A stretch of 64,000 nucleotides of DNA from assembly GCF_012563145.1 (NCBI RefSeq), contig NZ_CP046230.1, forward strand, positions 325,489-389,488, in the 5' to 3' direction. The translations under genes were made by a program, and so were the position numbers. This DNA comes from Enterobacteriaceae endosymbiont of Plateumaris consimilis (GTDB lineage: Bacteria; Pseudomonadota; Gammaproteobacteria; Enterobacterales; Enterobacteriaceae). The notes under the pieces are model-generated. The model made no database searches and was not told where the DNA came from. It was given only the letters and a program-made list of their open reading frames with translations. Positions 32,525-44,520 of the stretch are shown here, piece after piece; the first letter of the stretch is position 1; every line of letters begins with the position of its first letter.

Positions 32525-35500
32525 TTATTCTTTATTTTCTAATTCAATATTTATTCCTAATGAACGTATTTCTTTAAGTAAAACATTAAAAGATTCTGGC
32601 ATCCCTGGTTCCATTTGGTGATTTCCATCAACAATATTTTTATACATTTTTGTTCTACCATTTACATCATCAGATTTAATTGTTAACATTTCCTGTAAAG
32701 TATATGCTGCTCCATATGCTTCTAAAGCCCATACTTCCATTTCTCCAAATCTTTGTCCTCCAAATTGAGCTTTACCTCCTAAAGGTTGTTGTGTAACTAA
32801 ACTATATGATCCTGTAGATCTTGCATGCATTTTATCATCTACTAAATGATTTAACTTCAACATATACATATAACCTACAGTTACAGGTCTTTCAAATTTT
32901 TCGCCTATGAGACCATCATATAATGTAATTTGACCTGAAGTTGGTAAATCAGAAAATTTTAATAATTCTTTTATTTCATTTTCTTTAGCTCCATCAAAAA
33001 CTGGAGTTGCTATTGGCATTCCTTGTTTTAAATTATTTGCTAAAGATAATATTTCTTGATCTGAAAAATTATTTAAATTTATATTTTGTTTAATTTCATT
33101 TCCTAAATTATAAGCTTTTTGAATAAAACTACGTATTTTTTCAATGTTTTTTTGTTTTTGTAATAAAAAATTTATTTTATCACCAATACCTTTCGCAGCC
33201 ATTCCTAAATGTGTTTCTAAAATTTGTCCTATATTCATTCTAGATGGGACACCTAATGGATTTAATACAATATCTACAGGATTACCATTATCATCGTATG
33301 GCATATCTTCTACAGGACAAATTTTTGATATAACTCCTTTATTTCCATGTCTTCCTGCCATTTTATCTCCTGATTGAACTTGTCTTTTAACAGCTAAATT
33401 AACTTTAACTATTTTAAGTATACCAGGAGCTAAATCATCACCTTGAGTTATTTTTTTTTTTTGTAAAGTAAGTATTTTATGAAATTTTATTTTTAATTCA
33501 TTATATTGTTTTATGAGTTCATTTAATTTTTTTTCTTTCTCTTTATTTTTATTAGTAAAAAATTTTACCCAATATTTTAATGAATATTTGATTATATCTT
33601 CTTTACTAATATCATTTTCAATTAAAAATAAGTGTATACGTGTAATAATATTTGCTTCAAATATTTTTTGTTCATCAAGTAAATCTTTTTTAATTTGTTT
33701 TAATTCCATTTCTTCAATTTCTAAAGTTCTTTTATCCTTTTTAACTCCATCCCTAGTAAAAATTTTTACATCGATAACAGTACCTGAAACACCATTAGGA
33801 ACACGTAATGATGTATCTTTAACATTAGAAGCTTTTTCTCCAAAAATGGCACGTAATAATTTTTCTTCTGGTGATAATTGTGTTTCACCTTTAGGTGTTA
33901 CTTTACCAACTAAAATATCACTACTTGTTACTTCAGCACCAATATATACAATACCTGATTCATCTAATTTAGTTAAAGAAGATTCACTAACATTAGGTAT
34001 ATCTGAAGTAATTTCTTCAGGTCCTAATTTAGTATCACGTGATATACATGACAATTCCTGTATATGAATTGTTGTAAATCTATCTTCTTGCACAATTTTT
34101 TCTGAAAGTAAAATAGAATCTTCAAAATTATAACCATTCCATGGCATAAATGCTACTCTCATATTTTGACCTAATGCTAATTCACCTAAATCAGTAGATG
34201 GTCCGTCTGCTAATACATCTCCTTTTTTTACTAATTCATTTAATTTAATACATGGTATTTGATTAATACATGTATTTTGATTAGATCTTGTATATTTAGT
34301 TAAATGATAAATATCAATACCTTTTTTTTGTTTTTTTGTTTCATGATCATTAATTTTTATTATAATTCTAGATGCATCTACATACTGAACAATACCTGAA
34401 TTTTTGGCAATAATGTTAACTCCTGAATCTACAGCTACTATTCTTTCCATTCCAGTTCCTACTAAAGGTTTTTCTGCCCTTAAAGTAGGGACTGCTTGTC
34501 TTTGCATATTAGCACCCATCAATGCTCTGTTGGCATCATCATGTTCTAAAAATGGAATCAAAGAAGCTCCTACAGAAACTATTTGTTGATTAGAAACATC
34601 CATATAGTTTATTTGCTCTTTTTTAAATAAACTAGATTCTCCTTTATTTCTACATGTAACTAAATCATCTATAATTAATCCACTTACTAAATCTAATTTA
34701 GTATTAGCTTGTGCAATAATAAAATTACCTTCTTCTATAGAAGATAAATAATGAATTGTATTAGTAACATAAGCATTATTAACACAACGATAAGGAGTTT
34801 CTAAAAAACCATATGTGTTAGTTCTAGCATAAACTGATAATGAATTAATTAAACCTATATTAGGTCCTTCTGGTGTTTCAATAGGACATACTCTACCATA
34901 ATGAGTAGGGTGAACATCTCTAACTTCAAAACCTGCTCTTTCTCTTGTTAAACCTCCAGGACCTAAAGCTGAAATACGTCTTTTGTGTGTAATTTCCGAT
35001 AATGGATTATTTTGATCCATAAATTGAGATAATTGACTAGAACAAAAAAATTCTTTTATAGCAGCAGAAATAGGTTTGGCATTAATCATATCTTGTGGCA
35101 TGATATTATCATCACTTAATGATAATCGTTCTTTAACAGAACGTTCAACACGAATCAATCCTATACGAAATTGATTTTCTATCATTTCTCCAACAGATCT
35201 AATTCTTCTATTACCTAAATGATCAATATCATCAATTTCTCCTTTTCCATTACGTATATTTATCAATTTTTTAATTACATCAACAATATCTTGCTTATTT
35301 AAAATCCCAGAACCAATTATATTATCACGTAATAAAGAACGATTAAATTTCATTCTTCCTACAGAAGATAAATCATAACGTTCTATATTAAAAAATAATT
35401 TTTTAAATAATAATTCTGACGATTCTTTAGTAGGAGGTTCACCAGGTCTCATCATTCTATATATTTCTATTAAAGCTTCTATTTTATCATTAGTTGTATC

Positions 35501-36562
35501 TATTCTTAATGTTTCAGATATATATGGTCCATGATCTAAATCGTTAGTAAATATTGTATCAATTGTATTATGTTCATTATTTTCTATAATTCTATTAATA
35601 ATATCTAATTCTAAATAAGAATTAGCAGAAATTATAATTTCTCCAGTTTTATTATTTATATAATCTTTAGATACTATTTTTCCTATAAGATAATCTTTTG
35701 GTATATTTATATATTGAATTTTATTTTTTTTTAAATTATTAATATGTTTTAAAGTAATACGTTTTCCTTTTTCTATATAAACTATATTATTAATTATTAT
35801 ATTAAATAACGCTGTTTCTCCTCTTAATCTATCTGGTACTAATTTTATTGATAATTTTTTATTATTGATAATATAAATATTTTTTTCGAAAAAAATATCT
35901 AAAATTTGTTCAGTATCATAACCTAAAGCTTTTAATATTATTGTAACTGGTAATTTTCTTCTTCTATCAATACGAGTGAAAATATTATCTTTAGGATCAA
36001 ATTCAAAATCTAACCAAGAACCTCTATAAGGAATAATACGAGCATTATATAATATTTTTCCTGAGGTATGTGTTTTTCCTTTATCACTATCAAAAAATAC
36101 TCCAGGACTACGATGTAACTGAGAAACTACTACTCTTTCAATACCATTAACTATAAAAGTGCCATTTTTTGTCATTAATGGAATTTCTCCCATATACACT
36201 TCTTGTTCTTTTACAGTTTTTTGGTTTGTTTCTGATAATTCTTTATTATACATAACTAATTTTAATGTTACACGTAAAGGTACAGAATAAGTCATACCAC
36301 GTATTTTACATTCTTTAACATTAAAAATAGATTTACCTAAACGATAATTTATATAATGTAATTCACAATTACCGCTATAACTATTTATTGGAAAAATAGA
36401 TTTAAAAGCAGCCTCTAATCCATATTTGCCCATAAAATCTTGTTTAATAAATTTTTTAAATGAATCAAGTTGTATAGAAAGTAAATATGGAATATCTAAA
36501 ACTTGAGATTGTTTACTAAAATTTTTACGAATACGTTTTTTTTCAGTTTGAGAATAAACCAT
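32525..36562 (-). CDS. rpoB: RNA polymerase beta subunit
   Basis: 1345 residues (E. coli 1342). The beta subunit forms the upper pincer of RNA polymerase and part of the active centre. The rifampicin-pocket segment [20 protein letters not shown] and [18 protein letters not shown] read as in sensitive E. coli. [17 protein letters not shown] and the C-terminal [16 protein letters not shown] are intact. A run of 12 A on the coding strand (complement of 33451-33462) sits inside a Lys-rich loop, yet the frame is open. It is separated from rplL by 104 bp and followed by rpoC. Confidence 0.99.
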   Translation of the reverse strand: MVYSQTEKKRIRKNFSKQSQVLDIPYLLSIQLDSFKKFIKQDFMGKYGLEAAFKSIFPINSYSGNCELHYINYRLGKSIFNVKECKIRGMTYSVPLRVTLKLVMYNKELSETNQKTVKEQEVYMGEIPLMTKNGTFIVNGIERVVVSQLHRSPGVFFDSDKGKTHTSGKILYNARIIPYRGSWLDFEFDPKDNIFTRIDRRRKLPVTIILKALGYDTEQILDIFFEKNIYIINNKKLSIKLVPDRLRGETALFNIIINNIVYIEKGKRITLKHINNLKKNKIQYINIPKDYLIGKIVSKDYINNKTGEIIISANSYLELDIINRIIENNEHNTIDTIFTNDLDHGPYISETLRIDTTNDKIEALIEIYRMMRPGEPPTKESSELLFKKLFFNIERYDLSSVGRMKFNRSLLRDNIIGSGILNKQDIVDVIKKLINIRNGKGEIDDIDHLGNRRIRSVGEMIENQFRIGLIRVERSVKERLSLSDDNIMPQDMINAKPISAAIKEFFCSSQLSQFMDQNNPLSEITHKRRISALGPGGLTRERAGFEVRDVHPTHYGRVCPIETPEGPNIGLINSLSVYARTNTYGFLETPYRCVNNAYVTNTIHYLSSIEEGNFIIAQANTKLDLVSGLIIDDLVTCRNKGESSLFKKEQINYMDVSNQQIVSVGASLIPFLEHDDANRALMGANMQRQAVPTLRAEKPLVGTGMERIVAVDSGVNIIAKNSGIVQYVDASRIIIKINDHETKKQKKGIDIYHLTKYTRSNQNTCINQIPCIKLNELVKKGDVLADGPSTDLGELALGQNMRVAFMPWNGYNFEDSILLSEKIVQEDRFTTIHIQELSCISRDTKLGPEEITSDIPNVSESSLTKLDESGIVYIGAEVTSSDILVGKVTPKGETQLSPEEKLLRAIFGEKASNVKDTSLRVPNGVSGTVIDVKIFTRDGVKKDKRTLEIEEMELKQIKKDLLDEQKIFEANIITRIHLFLIENDISKEDIIKYSLKYWVKFFTNKNKEKEKKLNELIKQYNELKIKFHKILTLQKKKITQGDDLAPGILKIVKVNLAVKRQVQSGDKMAGRHGNKGVISKICPVEDMPYDDNGNPVDIVLNPLGVPSRMNIGQILETHLGMAAKGIGDKINFLLQKQKNIEKIRSFIQKAYNLGNEIKQNINLNNFSDQEILSLANNLKQGMPIATPVFDGAKENEIKELLKFSDLPTSGQITLYDGLIGEKFERPVTVGYMYMLKLNHLVDDKMHARSTGSYSLVTQQPLGGKAQFGGQRFGEMEVWALEAYGAAYTLQEMLTIKSDDVNGRTKMYKNIVDGNHQMEPGMPESFNVLLKEIRSLGINIELENKE

Positions 36563-36666
36563 ATGGTTCCTCAGTTATCTGATAGATTGAGTATTTAATT
36601 TAAATTTAATTTTAAATAAAACTTAATATATATGTATTATAAAATGTTATTAAAAAAATTTAGTAA

Positions 36667-37038
36667 TTATTTTATTTCTATTTCAGCACCAGTAATTTTT
36701 AATGTTTTTTCCAAAGATAATGCTTCTTCTTTACTAATAGCTTCCTTTAAAATGACTGGAGCAGATTCTACTAAATCTTTTGATTCTTTTAATCCTAAAC
36801 CCATACAACTTCTAACTGCTTTTATTACTGCTATTTTGTTTTTTCCTATACTTTTTAAATATAAATTAAATTCAGTTTTTTCTTCTACTTCTTCTATTTT
36901 CGTATCATTAACTGCTTTTGTCATAATAGTAGAAGCTGATACTCCAAATTTTTTTTCCATATCACTGATTAAATCCATTATATCCATAATAGACATAGTA
37001 CTAACAGCTTCTATTATTTGTTCTTTAGTTATAGACAT
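36667..37038 (-). CDS. rplL: 50S ribosomal protein L7/L12
   Basis: 123 residues (E. coli 121). The acidic stalk protein that recruits translational GTPases. The N-terminal dimerisation domain includes [20 protein letters not shown]. The hinge is Thr/Glu/Val-rich in place of the usual Ala-rich one. The C-terminal domain carries [23 protein letters not shown], the EF-G/EF-Tu contact helix. It follows rplJ by 64 bp in the rplJL-rpoBC order. Confidence 0.97.
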   Translation of the reverse strand: MSITKEQIIEAVSTMSIMDIMDLISDMEKKFGVSASTIMTKAVNDTKIEEVEEKTEFNLYLKSIGKNKIAVIKAVRSCMGLGLKESKDLVESAPVILKEAISKEEALSLEKTLKITGAEIEIK

Positions 37039-37102
37039 AAAAAATTCCTAAAATTAAGAAAAATTTTTTTATTTATTTAAATAAAAATTTAATTTTTATA
37101 AA

Positions 37103-37594
37103 TTATTTTTTTATATTTTTAATAATTACTAATATTTTAATAAATTTTCCTATAGCAGCTTCTTTGATTGTAGCTAACATAAAAGATAAAGCCTCTTTGT
37201 AAGTAGGCAATGTAGCTAACCTATCAATATCTTTAGCATCAATTAATTTACCATTAAAAGAAGCAATTTTAATTTTAAAATTAGTATTTTTTTTAGCAAA
37301 TTCTTTAAATAAACGTGCAGCTGAACCAGGATGTTTAAGTGAATATCCAATTAATATTGGTCCGTGTAATTGATCTTTTAAACATTCAAAAGTACTATTT
37401 TTGATAATTAGTTTTAATAGTTTATTTTTAACTACTCCTATAAAAACATTATTTTCACGACTGTTTTTTCTTAATTCAGTAATACTATTAACGTTTATAC
37501 CACAAGAATTAGCAATAACAACAGATAAAGCTTTTTGATTTATTTTGCTTAATTTTGCAACAATCATTTTTTTTTCTGTAATATTTAATGGCAT
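37103..37594 (-). CDS. rplJ: 50S ribosomal protein L10
   Basis: 163 residues (E. coli 165). L10 anchors the L7/L12 dimers to 23S rRNA. Recognisable are KMIVAKLSKINQKALSVVIA near the N-terminus, TELRKNSRENNVFIGVVKN, and HPGSAARLFKEFAKKN. GGAG precedes the ATG. A 151 bp gap separates rplJ from rplA; in E. coli such a leader carries the L10(L12)4 translational repression site. I could not identify an equivalent fold here with confidence. Confidence 0.96.
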   Translation of the reverse strand: MPLNITEKKMIVAKLSKINQKALSVVIANSCGINVNSITELRKNSRENNVFIGVVKNKLLKLIIKNSTFECLKDQLHGPILIGYSLKHPGSAARLFKEFAKKNTNFKIKIASFNGKLIDAKDIDRLATLPTYKEALSFMLATIKEAAIGKFIKILVIIKNIKK

Positions 37595-37745
37595 TAGATT
37601 ATTGCACTCCTGATTTTTTAATATAAAAGAATTACATTATTAGAATTAATATTCTATATATAAAATATATTACATTACAATGTATAAATTATATTGTTTA
37701 ATTAAAAAATAATTATTTTAATATAAAAAAAGCTATTCGTAAAGT

Positions 37746-38447
37746 TTATACTTTAATATTTATTAAAGATGTTGTTATATCAATAGATACTCCCATAGTT
37801 GATGAGATATATATTTTTTTTATAAAATCTCCTTTCAATTGTGTTGGTTTATATTTTATTAAATTTTTTATTAAATACTCTATATTTTCTTTTATTTTAT
37901 AATTATCAAAATTAATTTTGCCTATGCTGGTATGAATAATTCCATTTTTATCATTACGATAATTAATTTGTCCTTTTTTAATCTTTTTTATAATTTCTTT
38001 AATATTTTCAGTAATAGTTCCCAATTTAGGATTGGGCATTATTCCTCTTGGACCTAATATGGGAGCTAATTTACTAACTAAATTCATCGCTTCTGGAATA
38101 GTTATTACTATATCAATTTGTTTGATGTTATTTTTAATTTTATTTACTAGATCTTCCATCCCAATTAAATCTGCACCAGCTGTTTTTGCCTCTATTGCTT
38201 TAGCTCCATAAGCAAAAACAGCAATTTTTAAATTTTTTCCTGTTCCATAAGGTAATATAACACTATTTCTAATGTTCTGTTCTGATTTTTTTGGATCTAT
38301 ATTTAATTGTATTGCAATATCAATGCTTTCAATGAAATTAACTGCACTAAATTCTTTTAATTTATTAATAGCTTCATCAATAGAAATTTTTTTGTTTTGA
38401 TTAATTTTATTATACATATTAGTCATACGTTTTGTTTGTTTAACCAT
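37746..38447 (-). CDS. rplA: 50S ribosomal protein L1
   Basis: 233 residues (E. coli 234). L1 forms the mobile L1 stalk and, in E. coli, represses its own rplKA operon by binding the leader mRNA. Conserved segments are VILPYGTGKNLKIAVFA, GADLIGMEDLV, LAPILGPRGIMPNPKLGT and YRNDKNGIIHTSIGK. Only 9 bp separate it from rplK, so translational coupling is likely. Confidence 0.98.
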   Translation of the reverse strand: MVKQTKRMTNMYNKINQNKKISIDEAINKLKEFSAVNFIESIDIAIQLNIDPKKSEQNIRNSVILPYGTGKNLKIAVFAYGAKAIEAKTAGADLIGMEDLVNKIKNNIKQIDIVITIPEAMNLVSKLAPILGPRGIMPNPKLGTITENIKEIIKKIKKGQINYRNDKNGIIHTSIGKINFDNYKIKENIEYLIKNLIKYKPTQLKGDFIKKIYISSTMGVSIDITTSLINIKV

Positions 38448-38456
38448 TATTATATT

Positions 38457-38885
38457 TTAATCCTCTATTATTAATCCCATTGAAAGCGCTGTCCCTTCTA
38501 TAGAATGCATCATTGATTCAATATTTATTCCTGTCATATCTACAGATTTTAATTTTGCTATTTGACGAATTTGTTCATGAGTTATTTTACCTATTTTTTC
38601 TAATTTTGGTTTACTAGAACCAGATTTAATTCCCAAAGCTTTTTTTATTAAAATTGCTGCTGGAGGAGTTTTAGTAATAAATGTAAAAGAACGATCTGAA
38701 TAAATAGTAATGATAACAGGAATAGGTATTCCTTTTTCTAAATTACTAGTTTGAGAATTAAAAGTTTTACAAAAATCCATTATATTAATTCCATGTTGTC
38801 CTAATGCAGGTCCAACAGGAGGGCTTGGATTAGCAATACCTGCTGAAACTTGTAATTTAACATAAGTTTTAATTTTTTTTGCCAT
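38457..38885 (-). CDS. rplK: 50S ribosomal protein L11
   Basis: 142 residues, the same as E. coli. L11 binds the GTPase-associated region of 23S rRNA. The N-terminal [20 protein letters not shown] and [15 protein letters not shown] segments are nearly invariant. The C-terminal RNA-binding domain ends [25 protein letters not shown] lies a few bases before the ATG. It is followed by rplA and preceded by nusG. Confidence 0.98.
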   Translation of the reverse strand: MAKKIKTYVKLQVSAGIANPSPPVGPALGQHGINIMDFCKTFNSQTSNLEKGIPIPVIITIYSDRSFTFITKTPPAAILIKKALGIKSGSSKPKLEKIGKITHEQIRQIAKLKSVDMTGINIESMMHSIEGTALSMGLIIED

Positions 38886-38933
38886 AATTATTCCTTTAAA
38901 TTAATAATTTATTATAAAAATTTTATAAATAAA

Positions 38934-39479
38934 TTATCCTTTTTCTACTTGACTAAAATCTAAATCAACAGGAGTTGCTCTACCAAAAATTGATACTGAT
39001 ACTTTTAAACGACTTTTTTCATAATCAACTTCTTCAACTATCCCATTAAAATCAGAAAAAGGACCATCATTTACACGAATCATTTCTCCCGCTTCAAATA
39101 ATATTTTTGGTCTTGGTTTATCTCCAATTTGTTGAAGACGACTTTTAATTATGTCAACTTCTTTATTACTAATAGGAGATGGATTATCAGAAGTTCCTCC
39201 TACAAAACCTAATACTCTAGGAATACCACGAACTAAATGCCAACTTATATCTTTCATAACCATATTAATTAAAATATATCCAGGAAAAAATTTACGTTCA
39301 CTTTTATAACGTTGTCCATTACGAATTTCTACTACTTCTTCAGTAGGTATTAAAATATCTCCAAAAAAATTATTCATATTATTAATATGAATATGTTCTT
39401 TTAATGATTGTGCAACACGATTTTCAAATCCAGATCTAGCTTGAATAACATACCATTTTTTTTGTATAGATTTAGTCAT
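38934..39479 (-). CDS. nusG: Transcription antitermination protein NusG
   Basis: 181 residues, the same as E. coli. NusG binds the beta' clamp helices, increases processivity and couples transcription to Rho or to the ribosome. The NGN domain includes [20 protein letters not shown] and [13 protein letters not shown]. The KOW domain has [20 protein letters not shown]. The start codon follows the secE stop directly without a gap, so the two are translationally coupled. Confidence 0.98.
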   Translation of the reverse strand: MTKSIQKKWYVIQARSGFENRVAQSLKEHIHINNMNNFFGDILIPTEEVVEIRNGQRYKSERKFFPGYILINMVMKDISWHLVRGIPRVLGFVGGTSDNPSPISNKEVDIIKSRLQQIGDKPRPKILFEAGEMIRVNDGPFSDFNGIVEEVDYEKSRLKVSVSIFGRATPVDLDFSQVEKG

Positions 39480-39863
39480 TTATAATCTCATATTAGTTAA
39501 AAATGATATTAAATAAATTAAAATACTATCAAGACACCAAATAATTAATGATATAATCAAAGTTATTATGATAATAATTAAAGTTATTTGTAAAGTTTCT
39601 TTATAAGAAGGCCAAATTACCTTACGTGTTTCTATACGTGTTTCTCTAATAAATAAAAATATCTTTTTTCCTGTTTTAGTAGATAAAATAATAAAAACTA
39701 TTAAAATTAATATAGGACAAATAATTATTATTCTAATAGGTAATTCTATATTTTGATATAAATAATCACATATTATTATTGAAATAAATAAGACTATACT
39801 AATAGTCCATTTTATATATTCTAAAATATATTTACTCCTTTTGAATTTTACATTATTAATCAT
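39480..39863 (-). CDS. secE: Protein translocase subunit SecE
   Basis: 127 residues, the same as E. coli. An essential clamp around SecY. Three membrane helices are visible at about residues 16-36, 43-61 and 93-118. The conserved cytoplasmic amphipathic segment TRIETRKVIWPSYKETLQIT sits before the third. In E. coli secE follows tufB; here it follows the only tuf gene of the window, 167 bp downstream of its end, behind a hairpin. Confidence 0.97.
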   Translation of the reverse strand: MINNVKFKRSKYILEYIKWTISIVLFISIIICDYLYQNIELPIRIIIICPILILIVFIILSTKTGKKIFLFIRETRIETRKVIWPSYKETLQITLIIIIITLIISLIIWCLDSILIYLISFLTNMRL

Positions 39864-39978
39864 ATATTATATCAACCAATATAAAATAAATTCAGTTTAA
39901 TGATATTATTATACAAATTATATATAATATAAAACATTATTTATAATTAGATAATTTATTTTATAATAAATTTTTGAA

Positions 39979-40023
39979 AAAAGAATCAAAGGGATTAATA
40001 TTTTAATACCCTCATCTTCTTTT
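39979..40023 (-). terminator. Hairpin after tuf, probable terminator or attenuator before secE
   Basis: On the complement, GGG plus TTAA-type arms (40011 back to 39991) form a stem with one bulged base. An outer AAAAGAA/TTCTTTT pair (40017-40023 with 39979-39985) extends it, and a T-rich stretch follows. It starts 8 bases past the tuf stop. The GC base to the stem is unusual for this region. secE-nusG would then depend on readthrough or on a promoter in the 39864-39978 gap. Confidence 0.55.
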
Positions 40024-40030
40024 ATTTCTA

Positions 40031-41215
40031 TTATTTTAATATTTTAGTTACAATTCCAGCACCAACAGTTCTACCACCTTCACGAATAGCAAATCTTAAA
40101 CCATCTGTCATAGCAATAGGATTTATTAAAGTTACAGTCATTTTTATGTTATCACCAGGCATTACCATCTCGATTTCTTTTGCTAATTCTATTGTACCAG
40201 TAACATCAGTAGTCCTAAAATAAAATTGAGGACGATAACCTTTAAAAAATGCAGTATGTCTACCGCCTTCATCTTTAGATAAAATATATACTTCTGACTC
40301 AAATTGAGTATGAGGTTTTATAGATCCTGGTTTAGCTAAAACTTGTCCTCTTTCAATCTCTTCTCTTTTAATTCCTCGAAGTAAAATACCTACATTTTCA
40401 CCTGCGCGACCTTCATCTAATAATTTACGAAACATTTCAACACCTGTACAAGTAGATTTTATCGTATCTCTTATACCAATAATTTCTACTTCTTCACCTA
40501 CTTTTATTATACCTCTTTCTACTCTTCCTGTTACAACTGTTCCTCTACCAGAAATAGAAAAAACATCTTCAATTGGTAATAAAAATGGTTGGTCAACAGC
40601 TCTTTTTGGTTCGGGTATATAATTATCTAAACAATTTGCTAATTCAATAATTTTTTTTTCCCAAACTATATCTCCTTCTAATGCTTTAAGAGCAGATCCA
40701 TGAATAATAGGAGTTTTCTCACCTGGAAAATCATATTGAGTAAGTAAATCACGTACTTCCATTTCTACTAATTCTAATAATTCTTCATCATCAACTAAAT
40801 CACATTTATTAAGAAAAACAACAATGTAAGGAACTCCAACTTGTCTTGCTAATAAAATATGTTCTCTGGTTTGAGGCATAGGTCCATCTGTTGCCGCAAC
40901 TACTAATATAGCTCCATCCATTTGAGCAGCTCCAGTAATCATATTTTTTACATAATCAGCGTGTCCAGGACAATCTACATGTGCATAATGACGATATTTT
41001 GTATCATATTCTACATGAGAAGTATTAATAGTAATACCTCTTTCTTTTTCTTCTGGAGCATTATCTATTTGATCAAAAGCTTTAGCTGCTCCACCATATT
41101 TTTTAGATAATACAGTTGTAATAGCTGCTGTCAAAGTTGTTTTACCATGATCAACATGTCCTATAGTACCTACATTAATATGTGGTTTAGAACGTTTAAA
41201 TTTTTCTTTAGACAC
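40031..41215 (-). CDS. tuf: Elongation factor Tu
   Basis: 394 residues, the same as E. coli. Delivers aminoacyl-tRNA to the ribosome. The G domain has GHVDHGKT (19-26), DCPGHADY and NKCD. The effector loop and domains II and III are complete, ending GAGIVTKIL. Translation begins at GTG (41213-41215) with AAGGA upstream, as in E. coli tufA. Its upstream neighbour is fusA (tufA context) and its downstream neighbour is secE (tufB context). It is therefore likely a product of recombination between two tuf copies. Confidence 0.99.
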   Translation of the reverse strand: MSKEKFKRSKPHINVGTIGHVDHGKTTLTAAITTVLSKKYGGAAKAFDQIDNAPEEKERGITINTSHVEYDTKYRHYAHVDCPGHADYVKNMITGAAQMDGAILVVAATDGPMPQTREHILLARQVGVPYIVVFLNKCDLVDDEELLELVEMEVRDLLTQYDFPGEKTPIIHGSALKALEGDIVWEKKIIELANCLDNYIPEPKRAVDQPFLLPIEDVFSISGRGTVVTGRVERGIIKVGEEVEIIGIRDTIKSTCTGVEMFRKLLDEGRAGENVGILLRGIKREEIERGQVLAKPGSIKPHTQFESEVYILSKDEGGRHTAFFKGYRPQFYFRTTDVTGTIELAKEIEMVMPGDNIKMTVTLINPIAMTDGLRFAIREGGRTVGAGIVTKILK

Positions 41216-41295
41216 AGAATAATTCCTTCTATATTTTTTTTTCTTCTTTTATAAAATAAAAAAGAAAAATTACTTAATTATTGATTAACTATTAT

Positions 41296-43413
41296 TTATT
41301 TACACCTAGAATCAATAATAATTTGTGAAATATTATTAGGTGCTTCAGTATATTTTAAAAATTCCATAGAATAAGATGATCTTCCTTGAGTATAAGAACG
41401 TAAATCAGTAGCATAACCAAACATTTCAGACAATGGTACACATGCACGTATTAATTTACCAGTTAAAATATTATCTATACCTTCTATAATACCTCTTCTA
41501 CGATTTAAATCTCCTATTACATCACCCATATATTCTTCTGGAGTTTCTACTTCAACTTTCATAATAGGTTCTAATAATACTGGATTAGCTTGTTTAAATG
41601 CATTTTTAAATGCAATTGAAGCTGCTAATTTAAACGCTAATTCTGATGAATCTACATCATGATATGATCCATAATGTAATCTAACTGCAATATTCACTAC
41701 TGGATATCCAGCCATTGGACCAGATTTTAATTGTTCTTGAATACTTTTATCTATAGATGAAATATATTCACTAGGTATTACACCACCTTTTATATCGTTA
41801 GTAAATAAATATCCTATGTTATTTTTTTTATTAAATTTTATTGGAGATATATCTATAACAACATGTCCATATTGTCCTCTACCACCAGTTTGTTTTATAT
41901 GTTTACCTTCTATATTTAGAACATTTTTTTTTATAGTTTCACGATAAGATACTTGAGGTTTACCAATATTAGCCGATACATTAAACTCTCTTTTCATCCT
42001 ATCAACTATAATTTCTAAATGCAATTCACCCATACCTGCAATAATAGTTTGATTACTTTCTTTATCTGTCCAAGTTTTTAATGATGGATCTTCTTTTGTC
42101 AATCTATTTAATGCTAATCCCATTTTTTCTTGATCAATTTTAGTTTTAGGTTCTATAGCAATAGATATTACAGGTTCTGGAAATTCCATTCTTTCAAGAA
42201 TAATACTTTTATCTATAGAACACAATGTATCTCCTGTTGTCACATCTTTTAAACCAATAGCTGCTGCAATATCTCCAGCATGAACTTTTTTAATTTCTTC
42301 ACGTTTATTAGCATGCATTTGTACAATTCTTCCAATTCGTTCTTTTTGCATTTTAATAGGATTAAAAATTAAATCACCACTACTTACTGTACCAGAATAT
42401 ACTCTGAAAAATGTTAAGTTGCCAACAAAAGGATCATTTGATATTTTAAAAGCTAATGCTGAAAATGGTTCATCATCATTTGATTGTCGAATATCTAATA
42501 TTTTTTTTTCATTATCTATAATTCCTTGTATAGGAGGAATATCAGTTGGTGCTGGTAAAAATTCAATTACTGCATCCAACATAGCTTGTACTCCTTTATT
42601 TTTAAAAGCAGAACCACAAGTTATTAAAGTAATTTCATTATTTAATACTCTTTTTCTTAAAGATAATTTTATTTCTTTTTCAGTAAGATTTATTCCATTT
42701 AAATATTTATCCATTAATTTTTCATCTGATTCAACAGCAGATTCAATTAATTTTTGGCGCCAAATTTTTGATTCTTTTATTAAATTTATAGGTATTTGAT
42801 TATAATTAAAAGTGGTACCTTGATCTTTATCATTCCAACTTATTGCTTTCATTTTAATTAAATCTATAACACCAATAAAACTATCTTCAGATCCAATAGG
42901 TAATTGTATTGGTACAGTTTCTGTAGATAAATTTTTTTGTATTTGATAAACAACTTTTAAAAAATTAGCACCCATACGATCCATTTTGTTTATAAATGCT
43001 ATTCTTGGAACTTTATATTTATTAGCTTGTCTCCATACTGTTTCTGATTGTGGTTGAACACCACCAACTGCACAATAAATCATGACTACACCATCCAGAA
43101 TTCTCATAGACCTTTCTACTTCAATTGTAAAATCAACATGTCCTGGAGTATCAATAATATTAATTCTATGTGCTTGATATTGATTAGCCATTCCTGACCA
43201 AAAAGCAGTGGTAGCTGCAGATGTAATAGTAATCCCTCTTTCTTGTTCTTGCTCCATCCAATCCATAGTGGCAGCACCATCATGTACTTCACCTATTTTA
43301 TGATTAACTCCAGTATAAAAAAGAATTCTTTCAGTAGTAGTAGTTTTTCCAGCATCAATATGTGCACTAATACCAATATTACGATAACATGTTATAGGAG
43401 TTATACGACTCAT
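41296..43413 (-). CDS. fusA: Elongation factor G
   Basis: 705 residues (E. coli 704). A GTPase that drives translocation and, with RRF, ribosome recycling. Motifs are AHIDAGKTT near residue 17, DTPGHVDF near 88, and NKMDRMGA. Domains II-V are present, including [24 protein letters not shown] domain IV and the RRGIIEGI motif in domain V. GAGG precedes the ATG closely. It lies between rpsG and tuf as in the E. coli str operon. Confidence 0.98.
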   Translation of the reverse strand: MSRITPITCYRNIGISAHIDAGKTTTTERILFYTGVNHKIGEVHDGAATMDWMEQEQERGITITSAATTAFWSGMANQYQAHRINIIDTPGHVDFTIEVERSMRILDGVVMIYCAVGGVQPQSETVWRQANKYKVPRIAFINKMDRMGANFLKVVYQIQKNLSTETVPIQLPIGSEDSFIGVIDLIKMKAISWNDKDQGTTFNYNQIPINLIKESKIWRQKLIESAVESDEKLMDKYLNGINLTEKEIKLSLRKRVLNNEITLITCGSAFKNKGVQAMLDAVIEFLPAPTDIPPIQGIIDNEKKILDIRQSNDDEPFSALAFKISNDPFVGNLTFFRVYSGTVSSGDLIFNPIKMQKERIGRIVQMHANKREEIKKVHAGDIAAAIGLKDVTTGDTLCSIDKSIILERMEFPEPVISIAIEPKTKIDQEKMGLALNRLTKEDPSLKTWTDKESNQTIIAGMGELHLEIIVDRMKREFNVSANIGKPQVSYRETIKKNVLNIEGKHIKQTGGRGQYGHVVIDISPIKFNKKNNIGYLFTNDIKGGVIPSEYISSIDKSIQEQLKSGPMAGYPVVNIAVRLHYGSYHDVDSSELAFKLAASIAFKNAFKQANPVLLEPIMKVEVETPEEYMGDVIGDLNRRRGIIEGIDNILTGKLIRACVPLSEMFGYATDLRSYTQGRSSYSMEFLKYTEAPNNISQIIIDSRCK

Positions 43414-43572
43414 TTTATTCCTCTATTTTAGATAGATTAATACTAAAAATTTAAATATATTATTTAATATTACATAATATTGATATATTTATTAGCTACA
43501 ACATATTTTATTGATGAATTTATTAATTTAATAAATTAATATCTATATATTAAGAATATAATAAATTAAATA

Positions 43573-44043
43573 TTACCAACGATAATGAGCAAATGCTTTA
43601 TTTGCTTCAGCCATACGATGTACTTCTTCTTTCTTTTTAATTGCATTACCTTTATTTTCAATAGCGTCAGAAATTTCATGAGCTAATCTTAATGACATAG
43701 ATTTATCATTTCTTTTTCTTGCTGCATTTACTAACCAACGCATTGCTAATGTATTTCTTCTACTAGGCCTAACTTCTACTGGAACTTGATAAGTAGATCC
43801 ACCTACTCTTCGAGATTTTACTTCAACCATAGGTTTTACATTTTCTAATGCATTTAAAAAATTATCTAATTCATTTTTACCAGAATTTTTAGTTATTGAT
43901 TTCAAAGCAGAATAAACAATTGATTCTGCTATAGATTTTTTTCCATTAACCATTAAAATATTAATAAATTTAGCAAGTAAATTTGAATCAAATTTAGGAT
44001 CTGGTAATATTTTACGTTGACTAATTATGCGTCTACGAGACAT
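43573..44043 (-). CDS. rpsG: 30S ribosomal protein S7
   Basis: 156 residues from the ATG at 44043, which aligns with the bacterial S7 start ([18 protein letters not shown]). An in-frame ATG 15 bases upstream overlaps the GGAG ribosome-binding site and is unlikely. S7 nucleates assembly of the 30S head and in E. coli represses the str operon. [19 protein letters not shown] and [15 protein letters not shown] are conserved. rpsL ends 22 bp upstream. Confidence 0.98.
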   Translation of the reverse strand: MSRRRIISQRKILPDPKFDSNLLAKFINILMVNGKKSIAESIVYSALKSITKNSGKNELDNFLNALENVKPMVEVKSRRVGGSTYQVPVEVRPSRRNTLAMRWLVNAARKRNDKSMSLRLAHEISDAIENKGNAIKKKEEVHRMAEANKAFAHYRW

Positions 44044-44065
44044 AATATAATACTCCATAATAATA

Positions 44066-44437
44066 TTATTTAGGTTTTTTTACACCATATTTAGATCTTC
44101 CTTTTTTTCTTTCTTTGACACCAGAACAATCCAATGCTCCTCTAATTGTATGATATCTAACACCGGGTAAATCTTTTACTCTACCTCCACGAATTAGTAC
44201 TACAGAATGTTCTTGTAAATTATGTCCTTCTCCTGGTATATAAGAAGTAACTTCAAAACCATTAGTTAAACGAACTCTACAAACTTTTCTTAATGCTGAA
44301 TTTGGTTTTTTAGGTGTAGTTGTATAAACTTTAATACATACTCCTCTTTTTTGAGGACAAGAACTTAAAGCAGGTACATTACTTTTAGTAATTTTATGAG
44401 TTCGTTGTTTTCGAACTAATTGATTAACTGTAGCCAT
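44066..44437 (-). CDS. rpsL: 30S ribosomal protein S12
   Basis: 123 residues (E. coli 124). S12 sits at the decoding centre. The streptomycin-relevant loops read [12 protein letters not shown] (Lys43 area) and [13 protein letters not shown] (Lys88 area), so the wild-type residues are kept. It is the first ribosomal gene of the str cluster and follows tusB by 83 bp. Confidence 0.99.
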   Translation of the reverse strand: MATVNQLVRKQRTHKITKSNVPALSSCPQKRGVCIKVYTTTPKKPNSALRKVCRVRLTNGFEVTSYIPGEGHNLQEHSVVLIRGGRVKDLPGVRYHTIRGALDCSGVKERKKGRSKYGVKKPK

Positions 44438-44520
44438 TCTTTTATTTCCTAAATAAAATTATTATAATTAAATAATTTTAACATAAATTAAATTTTTTTA
44501 TTTAAAATAATATTTTATAA

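Noticed and set aside
33144-34589. Long plus-strand open frames opposite rpoB (also opposite rpoC, fusA, infB and rplL)
   Set aside because: They mirror real genes on the minus strand, reflecting codon bias; none has family features.
37595-37745. rplJ leader as an L10 translational control site
   Set aside because: The position fits, but I could not identify a convincing L10-type fold by eye in this AT-rich leader.
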